Assembly: GCF_030867095.1 (NCBI RefSeq)
Contig: NC_081824.1
Location: 138,475,433-138,539,432 of the forward strand
DNA: 64,000 nt
Source of the DNA: Alligator mississippiensis
Taxonomy: Eukaryota; Chordata; Crocodylia; Alligatoridae
Reading direction: 5' to 3'
Positions 48,501 to 59,100 of the stretch are shown here, in pieces; positions within the stretch are counted from its first letter, which is position 1; each line of letters begins with the position of its first letter. The notes below the pieces were generated by a model. It made no database searches. It had not been told where the DNA came from and saw only the letters and a list, made by a program, of their open reading frames with translations. The position numbers and the translations under genes are program-made.

Positions 48501-51500
48501 GTCAGGCACGATCTGCCTGCCACGAACTTGTGCTGATTTCCCCTCAGCATAATTTTTCCTGCCAGGCTCTCAGAAATGTGAGCCTTGATAATTTTTTCAA
48601 AGACTTTGCCAAGGATGGAGGTGAGACTGACTGGCCTATAGTTGCCCGGGTCCTCCTTCCTCCCCTTTTTGAAAATGGGGACCACGTTGGCCCTTTTCCA
48701 GTCCTCCGGGACTTGGCCCGTGTGCCACGAGCGTTCAAATATTCCCGCCAGTGGCTCTGCAATGATGTCGGCCAGTGCCTTCAGCACCCTCGGATGGAGC
48801 TCATCCGGGCCTGCCGACTTAAAGGCATCCAGCTCTTCCAAGTGACTCTGCACCATCTCAGGGTCTACGCATGGAAGTCTGGTGCCTTGCTGCTGCCTCT
48901 CTACAACCCCATTGAGAGACTTGTTGTGTCCCTCACTTAGGAACACTGAGGCAAAGAACTCGTTGAGCAGTTCAGCCTTGTCCCCCCTGTCTGTCACCAA
49001 TTGTTTCTGCCCATTTAGCAGGGGTCCTATTCCTCCCTGGGCCTTCCTTTTACTCCCTATATATCTAAAAAACAATTTCTTGTTGTCTTTTACTTGGGTT
49101 GCCATCCTCAGCTCCATGGTAGCTTTGGCCCGCCTAACTGCCTCCCTACAAGCACGAGCAGAGGAGGTATATTCATCTTTGGTGATCTCTCCCTGTTTCC
49201 ACTTTTTGTGTGCTCCCCTTTTGTCTCTTAGGCTTCCCTGGATTTCTCTGGTCAGCCAAGGAAGCCTCCTGGCCCCTTTTCCTCTCTTGCCTCGCTCGGG
49301 GATCGTCTTGCTTTGTGCCCGAAGGATCGTTTCCTTAAGGCACAGCCACCCTTCTTGGGCTTCCATTTCTTCAAATCTCCTACTCTGCAGTGCGTCCTTG
49401 ACTAATCGCCTGAGTGCATTGAGATCAGCTTTCCTAAAGTCTAGCACTTTCACCCTACTAGTTACCTTACCCACTCGACGTTTTATGGTGTATTCTATTA
49501 TTAGGCGATCACTGTCCCCCAGATGGCTACCGATCTGGAGGTCCGCTACCATATCATCTCCCGTTGCCAATACCAGATCCAGTATGGCATTCCCCCTAGT
49601 GGGACCATGTACCTCCTGTGTCAGGTGGAGGTCCCTTTGCCTCAAGGGATTCAAATCCCCACATCCTAGGAAAGTGCCTGAACTGTGGAGCTATAGATTA
49701 GTCTGAGGTGGGAGGCTCAAACCACTCCTGCTGATTGCTGTTCCTCTTTACACACAAGATTTTAAGATTCATGAGCCAGGGAGAAAGCATGAACCTCTTC
49801 ACCCTAGTGGTGAAGGGGTGCTCCCAGGAGACAAAGCAGCCCTGGGTTTCACTCACTCTTCACCCGTGTGGTTAAAGGCCCAACTAGCCTGCTCGCTGGA
49901 CTTTCTGCACCAACCACTGGATATGCGCAACCACTCCTGGGAGCCCAGGGCTGGAATCCAGGTGAGTGCCTCACCCACTGAGCTATACAGATTCATTCTT
50001 TGGTCCAATGAAGCTAGAAACCGGTTTCACTGCAACATGCAAAGAATTCAACCTCTTCCTCCTCCCCAGCCATGCTCCGAAAGAAAGCAGAAGCTTTCAC
50101 TGTTTGAGGTGAAGACCCTTCAACAGATGTGTTATAGATCAAGCCCTGTGGGGACAGTAGGTAGAGGAAAGCCTAACTGATGGATCCTGATGGCATGAGG
50201 AAGGTACCAAACAGCACAGTCCTGTCAAGCCAGAAACATCGTTAGACATGCACAGACGCAGAACTAGAGGTACCTGGGGAGCTCTAAAATGTCAAAACAG
50301 AGGCACCTCTGGAATTCAGCTGCCTCCCAGGTTAGGCAGCAGCTGCTTGGAGGTTTTTAGGATCACAGCTTAGACTTCAGTGGAATGTAGATGCTTAAGA
50401 TGTCTCTGCCCTGCAATTCCTATCTGTAAGACAGAATGAATCCTTCCCCACTCCACAGGGTATTGCAAGGATAGCTACATTACGGATTTGTAAGAGACTT
50501 GGATAACAGTGCGACGAAGAACTTAAGTACCTAGGCTAGAAGAGCTGAGCCACGTGAAATGCCTTCGACTATAACCCACTGCAAGAGAAAATAATCTATT
50601 GCAAGATTTGTGCTGGCAGAAAAATATAGCTCCAAAAGCACCAAAGACCTAGACAATATTCCCTCCATCCCCTGATCAAGAGTGTCACAGCCTCTCCAAG
50701 ATGGAGGGGCAACTAATGCATCTCCCTTTCTTACGATAACCCCTTCCTTTCACCCACTTCTTCCCTTTAGGCAGTCTGATGTCCTCTTTGAAGAGGTTAA
50801 CCATTTCAACCACAAGCCACTGGACTAGATGCAGGAACTACTAGCTGAAATCTGTGACCCATGTAAATAAGCAGTCAGATTGGCTGGCTGCGTTTCTTTG
50901 GATCCAAAAACAAAACATGAAGATCAGCAGAAGGAATGCACTCAGCAGTTAGCTTCACAAATCCTAGTGTCACAACAACATAAACAAGAATTAAATGTTC
51001 TTCCCAAGTCCCCATAATATGCCCAGCATCATATTCCACAGAAATAAAACTGCATAAAACTGTAGGCAGCTCCAGCTCTTGAACCTAACTGATGTCTTCT
51101 ACAGTAGCTACCACCTTAGCATTCAGCTCTTCAAAAAAACATCTCCAACAAAAAGGCAACAACAAATACAAGCAATAAAAGACAATAGTAATTGCTGGTT
51201 ACAACGGTCATATTTAATGGGCCAGATTGTCAATAAATTAGTCTAGCTCCATGGGAATAGCCTTACTGAAGGCAAGAGACAAGATTTGGCACTGTACTGT
51301 TTAGCATCAGTGCTGTCTGAACAATTTTGGTAGCTGGCAACACTACAAGGCTCATACAAACAGATACTACCCAAGGATACTCTTAAATTGTATAAGAAAA
51401 GGTTCAATTCGTATGACAAAAAAAAAAAAGATGAGGCTTGTTTTTATGAAAGGGAGAGCAGTTGGAGAGACGGTTCAGTGCCTGGATCCGAGTTTCTTCA

Positions 51501-54500
51501 AAGCTCACAAGGAGTGCAGTGCTGAATTTATTGGTCTGGAGCCACCTTTAATGCAAAAATAAAAAACAACCAAAAATAAACCCAACAACTCAACATGGCC
51601 CAAAGCCTGTTCACCTTACTTGCAGGAAGTTTTCCCACCAAAGTTGACAGGAACACTCATCTGAGCTGCCAAGTAAAACATGGCTCTACAGCATGGACAT
51701 CAGGCACCTAATAAAGGAAGACAGACTTTGCTCTTTCTGAGAATTTCCCTTGTAAGCAATCTTTTCATATGCAAACAACTTACCCACAATGAAGACAAAT
51801 GCAAAGCTGGCCAGCGTCAGTGATGATCCACTACTGACCATGTTGATGAGCAGCTTGAATAAAGGGTATAGCAGCAACAAGGCCCAGAAAAGCCAGTTCA
51901 AAAGAGTCCATGGTCGCCGGGGTGGCACTATGGGAGTTTGTGGATAGATTCCTGTTCTGTAGTATTCTTCCTGAATGGCATCCTGGACAGAACAAAGAGA
52001 TGTAACATTTAAATCCTGACTGGCCAACAAAAGCAGCTTCTCAGACTTTGATGTTTCTCTTGCATGTACATTTGTTACCCTGAAAGGAAGATCAAAGATC
52101 AAAATGATGGCTGGAAATTTTGTGCTTCTGGTTAATGAAAGCTCAACATATAGGATTTGAGCTTTCCTGTACTTTCCTTTAATACATACTCATTAAAAAG
52201 TTCCCCTCCCTTCCTTGCTCTTGTTCAGTGGAGCCAAGATTTCTGAAGTCTGAAGCTTTCATGAGACCTTAGTGGATCAACATTGAGAGAAGTGCCACTT
52301 GTGCTATTTGGGTAAATATTCTCTCATTCAGGCATATTTAATCACTTCCTTATCCACTGTACCCGTTGCAGCCAGCAGACATGTACTGTTGGTAGGTCAC
52401 AGCAGCTTCTGATAATGGGTTCAGTAGCAAACCCTCCCATTTCCTACGGCATTTTTATCAATCCTTTATCTAAATTGTTTCCACATCTTGGCTTACAGTA
52501 CAAGGTAGGTGCTAACTGGCCCTGTATTCATAGATTCATAGATGTTAGGGTCAGAAGGGACCTCAACAGATCATCGAGTCCAACCCCCTGCATAGGCAGG
52601 AAAGAGTGCTGGGTCTAGATGACCCCAGCTAGATGCTTATCTAACCTCCTCTTGAAGACCCCCCAGGGTGGGGGAGAGCACCACCTCCCTTGGGAGCCTG
52701 TTCCAGACCTTGGCCACTACAACTGACTCTTGTTTAACTTAAACCAGTAAGAGGTCTGGGATAGACATTGCATAAATTGGTATAACCCAAATTAGTTAAG
52801 TCTGATGATACATTCAACCAGGTTTCTCTCAAACCAGTTTCAGCCATTTTCAAACTGGTTTATGTGCACTGAACATCTGTTCTGTTACGAGTTTAAACCA
52901 GTTTCTTATCACTTAAGCCGATTTGTGTGTAATGTCTGTCCATAGCCAACAGGAATCGGCAAAACGCTGGATTTTCTTTGTTCCAAGGAATGCTATTCTT
53001 TTTGTCATAACCCAATGATTTTTAGTGCCTCGGCACAGTGGAATTTTCCCACCACATTGGAACTTCTTTGCACGGTGAAATTTTCTGCTGCAGAGAGAAA
53101 ACTCCGGTGCAAAAAAGTTCCTGCCATTTGTATGTAAATTCACACCCCATTATTGGCTGATTCTAAATTATTCCTACTTAACGACTAGTAATTGGCTCAC
53201 TAGCCGTATAAAAATCCGCGCGACTTCCGCCCAAGTTGGAGAACTTTGAGCATGCTGCAGAGTGACTTTAAAGAATTCCCGATTCATGGCAGAGAGAATC
53301 AGTAGCCTGATTAACTATCGATTTTTCCTCTCCGTCGCCGAGCGCTTATCCCCGACATACCCTTCCCCTGCGTGCCCGGTTCGTCTGTGGACTCACTGGC
53401 TTGGTTTCTTGCCAGTTGGAGCAACTCGTTGCAACTACGCAAGCAGCCTTTACAGCCTGCGTCGCGGCCACCAGCGGCGTAAGTAAAAACTATTTTTGCA
53501 ACCAATACGCTGTCTCGCCTCTCCATCCACCAGCCCACCTGACGTTCGCTTAATTAACCAGCATTTCCCTCGGTCGGCTCTACCTGGCCGAGACACTTTT
53601 AAACCCAATGCGCATTGAGGGCGCAGACAAAAGTGACAATTTTCACCCAATCTGGCCACAGAAAGTAGTCTATAGCTGTGACCAAACAAGTACACTGCTG
53701 CAGACCACTTCAAAAAATGCCCAATCAGGTGAAAATCTGAACCTTCATTGCTTAAAGGGTCAGATGAAGAGGTTTCAAAACAGAGCCTCTTCTTTAACTT
53801 CTGTTTGCATTGCCTGCCAGCCTCAAGCTGTTTTCAGAATGGGAATGGGGAAAAGAAAGAAAGTTTGGTCTGGGGATTTTTCAGCTACTGCTGTATGGAT
53901 GACTGGTGCTGCCCCCCCTGTGTCCCGCTGACTGGGGTGAGTCCCCCCCACAGCAGATATTGCTGCCGGGGGGGGGTACCCAGTACTCCTGCCTGCCCAC
54001 CCTGCCCAACACCTAAGTGGCGAACACAACCAGTCAGGAGGTGTACTGGCACTCTCAGAGAAAAAAATCCCCTACGCATTGCCACTGCCTTGCTGAATGG
54101 TGGGGTGGGTGTATTGGAGCTCTTCCAAAGTGGGGCATTCCTAGAACAAGCTCCCTCTCCTCTTTCCCCCCCTCCCATTCTGAAAACCAGGGAGGAAGGG
54201 CTACTGCTAGGGGAAACCAGCTGCAGGCTGGCAGCCAGCGGCTAGATTTCTGCCCCCCAGATCCAACACTGAACTTCTGTTTGGTACGGAGGATCCTTGC
54301 AACTCAGGATGCTTCCTGAAAAGCATTCTGTTACAGCAAGGAGCTACACTTGTTTGTACCCAGACTGACCTTGTATCCAACTGATGATAAGGGTTTGGGT
54401 CTTCATCCTTCCCAAAAGAGGCCAGAGAACATAAACAGTTTATGAGCAGCATGCTATTTTCACTTAGAGAACTTTTTCTGTTAGTTTAATTGGTAGAGGG

Positions 54501-56119
54501 TTTCAAATTCACTGCCTCCCCCTCTATGATGGAATGGAGAAAAACAAAGGACATGGAGCTATTTGTTTAACTCTCACTATTTTACCTGCTTTCTATGAAG
54601 TCACTGATGGAAAAGAATTCTCAGGTGGAATCCTGCATCACTGAACCAGCCCTTACATCAGTGGCAACCAGAAAACAAAAACAAAAAATCCACTAACACC
54701 AAATGGAGCCATTCTACTGTAAAAACAACAACAGGAGTGACATGAGAAACAAATTTAAATGAAATGAAGCTCAAGATCTTTGGGGAATTGAGTTGCAGAC
54801 ACTTCAAGAAAGAATTCATCACCCACCCTCGAGAGCCAACACTGTTCCTAAACATTTAGGGAAAGGATATTTATATTCTGCTATTATTTTACATTTAATT
54901 AACCTCCTGCTTTAATATAATTCTTTAATTATTAATAATTTGAGCAATCACAGACTACTGCCATTTTATCTAATTTGGAAGGGAAATGGGACTTCGAAGA
55001 TATCACATAATAATTAAAATAGTACTCTCTCTTTAGTGAGATTAGAGAAATTTGTGACACTTTCTTTTCCTTATGTATTAGACAGTACCGGGATCATTAG
55101 GGTCGATTAATTAGCTGCTTTGAACAAATTATACCGAGTATGAAATTTGCCTTAGAGTGCCTTGAGAAGTCTGCTTTTTTACTATGTTTCAGTTAAAGCC
55201 ACTAATCATTAGTAAATTGCATTCTGTTCCATATTGTTAGGTTTCAAAATACCAGTATTAGTCAGAAATCCTTGATTTTTTTTCCTTGCTGTTATAGACA
55301 TCTCCGCTAGGGGGATTAATCACTACGCACTGTGCAATGTGGTGTCAAACAGCAAATCTTTCCTACCTCTGATTCTACACTGCAATTGGAACAGCAGAGC
55401 AAGAGATGACCTCTCAGAAAAAGGTTTGAGAAAACTGAAGTGTTATACAGAAAATGCAAAGATGCAGGCTTCTTCACCACTGCCAAAGCATCCACATGGC
55501 TGTGGAGAGCCTGGATTAATGCAGCTAGTCTCAACACAGTTACAAATCCGAAATTCTGGCTGTGAGGAGCTTTTCTGTTATTTCATATAAAAGGTTTCTT
55601 GAACCTGTGCTGAACTCTTTGTTTCTGGCAGCTGGCTCACTAACTGTACCATTCCTGAGGAGCTAAAACCTGCTTTATAAAGTTGTGAAATCAAGCTCTG
55701 AAGCACTAAAGCAAGGCTGCTAGGTCTGACATGATTTAAACAATCAAGGCTACTTTCCAAGCCCACCATGAGACTTCCCACACATAGGGTGAAGATAGTT
55801 TTTATGAATTTGCAGGGTTTCATGATGCTTTGGCCCCATTTCAGTAGTTTGCCCATTAGGGCTCTTTGCACACTTATTGGAAATAAACTCAACACTGGCA
55901 CAGATTCATAGATGTTAGGGTCGGAAGGGACCTCAATAGATCATCGAGTCCGACCCCCATCATCGAGTCCGACCCCCTGACAATGTTCATCCCCTGACAA
56001 TTTCATTAACTGAGGGTCGTGTTTAACACTCCTAACTCAGACAAACTTAGATTTCAACAGAAGTTTTATGTGGGTCAGAAGAGCTAGAAAGCCTTCTGTG
56101 TCACCTGTTGGGAGAATTC

Positions 56120-56155
<36 letters not shown>

Positions 56156-59100
56156 CATTATTTAAAATTGGATGGGTTCAGTTCAAGTAGGTGGACTTCA
56201 CTGACTTCCCTGAAGCTACTCCCGATTTGTTAGAGTGAGAGAATATGCCCAAGCAGTCTAACACTTATTTTCTACTTTGTCCTTCAGATGCTAGTGCACA
56301 TGTGGTAACCCATGAAAAAGGTAGAGAAGACTGAGGGGATCTGGTGGCTGTCTATAAACCCATGAGATGGGACTAGTGGAAAATAGGTGAGGCTCTGTTC
56401 CCTTGTGCATCACCTGAGATGACAAGGAATAACGGCCACAAATTGATTGAAAGCAGGTTCAGGCTTGATATCAGGAGGCATTACTTTACAGTTAGGGCTG
56501 CCAGGCTCTGGAATGGGCTCCCAAGGGAGGTGGTGCTCTCCCCTACCTTAGGGGTCTTCAAGAGGAGGTTGGATAGATATCTGGCTGGGGCATTATGATC
56601 CCAGCACTCATTCCTGCCCAGGGCAGGTGGTTGGACTTGATGATCTGATCAGGTCCCTGCTGACCCTAGAAACTATGAAGGTGAAGTACTGTGCAAGCAA
56701 AAGTAGCATTGCTCTATGACAGGGGTGTCAAACTAAACACCGTCTTCCCCAGGCCAGATCCAGAGACAGCAGCAACATGAACAGCAATGTTAACCCTGTA
56801 GCCACCACTGCTTGTTCCCATCTGACAACATGTATCCCCAGTAGGGCTCCACACCCCAGATTTCAGGAGGCACCACCCCTGAAGTCCTGACTTCTGTCAC
56901 ATGGCCTGAAGGCCTCCTGGAGTTCTGCAGGCCAGGACATTCATTTGACACCCCTGCTCTATGAGAAGTCCAGCTGAATAAAGTGATATGTATTGTTAAA
57001 TCAAGCTCAACTCTTGCATACAATTATATTGTATGGCTGTCAAAGCGGAGGGGAGGCCACCCAACCCACCCCTAAACACCAGTTAATCACCTGACCCAAA
57101 CCCAAAAGCTTCAGTTTTTCTTGTAAAATGAAAACTGAAATGCTTCATTTTCCTGCTGAAAGATAAAAGTGAGCCTTTAAAAAAGACAAAAACAAAAAAA
57201 CCCTTTCAGATACATTTTCAAACAAGACATTGATTTGAAATACAAAACTGAAACACTGTGGTTAGGATTTTCAAAAAAAAGCCTTCAGCTGCAATGACTG
57301 GGTTAGTCCAGCTTGCATGTAAAATACTTGGGTCAAATCTATATTTTCTTCAGAAAAAAAGAATCACGAGCATTTTGTCCCCTTCTTCTTGGTGTCCTCA
57401 ATTCCATGCAAGACAGCAGCAGAGGATGCCGAGCACTTCCCAGAAAGGGCTCAACTGCTGAGTGCTGAGATTGGTGACAGCTTTATTGCATTTGCTTCTC
57501 TCGTTTCCAATTTGATGAAGTGCTCTGGGTCATGGTTTTGGCACTGCTACAGAAACGTCTTCTAATGTTTATCCAGGATGCTGACAATGGCCCACTGAAT
57601 AACAGATACAGCAGAATGTGGACTGTATAAAGACTCTGATATTTCCTCCCCATTCCTCTATTTCTGTTTTCAGGTTTTTGAATTCTGATTGGTGCAGAGA
57701 TCACTCAAGACGCTTGCCTCCCCTACCCCTGATCTGGGATGGCCCCAGCATGATGACTTTCTCGGGATACTGCAAAAGAAGCATCTTTGGGGGAGTAACT
57801 AGTCTGTACTTGAGGGAGGCCCAGGACTAGGGGTATAGCTACCCCCACCACCACCCAATGAAGGCAGCCACAGGAAAGGAAAGATGCTCTAAAAATGCTG
57901 TTGAGACAGACAGACAGACAGACAGACCCCATACTGGGCTGCTGTGGGATGGATTTGTTTGTACTGCGCACATAATTTTTTGCCTTAGGGTCTATGGCAA
58001 TTTATCATCAATCTTCATGCTTGACTGTGTGATGTGGGTGTATTAATTCTGGAATAGAGTAAGACCAACAAAAAAAATCATTCAAGTTAGGCTTAGACCA
58101 GATATGAGCTCTAGAGTCCAGGAAATCGTACACAACAGCACAATATGTGGTCATATAGCCACAGAACTGTAGAAATCTGTTGGCAGTCGACAGAAACAGT
58201 TCAAACCATGTACAGCAGAAAACTAACCAGCGTGTAGGTTGAGGAGTTCATCCTAGTACTGATACCTGCTGAAGTGAGCTGTATTATAGGCAGTCCTAAA
58301 GTGGCTTGTTGACTTCAAGATTACTGCTATTAGAGAAGTTCAAGTACTACTGAGTAACAGGGTGATCAACCTCAGTGGGATGTGAAACACTGAGGACAGA
58401 CTGTCCCTACACCAGTGATCCTCAGGGCTGCAGCACCCTGACGTGCTCTGAGATCCTCTCAAAAGTGCTGCAAGGTCCCATACAACGTTTGCACTGTTAG
58501 AAGTACAAATATGCTTCACAAGATAAACCCACAAATGGGAATCCATAGCGTCCAAAGCATTCAGACCCACTGCAGTCTTTCAGAGCTCTTTGCAACAGAA
58601 GAATTGCACTGTGATCTTGTATTGCAAGGCATAAAGGTAGAATGCAGTCTCAGGTCTTTATTGGGAAGATACTACACTTGATTTGAGCCTACCAGAGGCC
58701 AAAAAAAATGGGTGTCCTAAACCATATGAGGGCCAAATCTGGCAGAACTGTGCCTATGAGGTCCCGGACAGCCATTCCCTCTGCATGCTTATGCCGAGTT
58801 GCTAAAGAGTTTTGAATTAATATCTACCCACCCCAAAAATGATAACGGGTCATGGACTGCTGGATTGAAGCCTCAAAAGGGTCTAAAGCTCTTTCCATTA
58901 AAGAAGACTGGCCTTACACTAAAACAACACATGAATGCAGGAGTGCAGGAAGTTGTACAGTGGATGGTTTACGTAGGTGCCACAGGCCTTGGCAAACAAC
59001 ACAAGGCTTTCTTAACTTTTCATGTTATTGCAGCTCAAAAAAGATGCGGCTCACATTGACACTCCCTGAATAATGAGGTGCTAAAAGCCATGCACACACA

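Larger units (their letters stand above)
33582..51783 (-). other. AGPAT4: AGPAT4 last intron, 18.2 kb
   Basis: Contains CR1 copies at 34429-36512 (+) and 47283-49637 (-), hAT-like elements (37214-37392, 41927-42099, 45831-46110), a MITE (39043-39437) and SINE-like pieces near 46750, 47219 and 49638. Purine-rich runs lie near 38095-38155, and T- or A-runs at 39350, 41877, 43230 and 43630. The stretches 37400-39040, 39440-41920, 42100-45830 and 49700-51680 show no recognisable gene; the ORFs there are short and without similarity I know. Confidence 0.85.
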
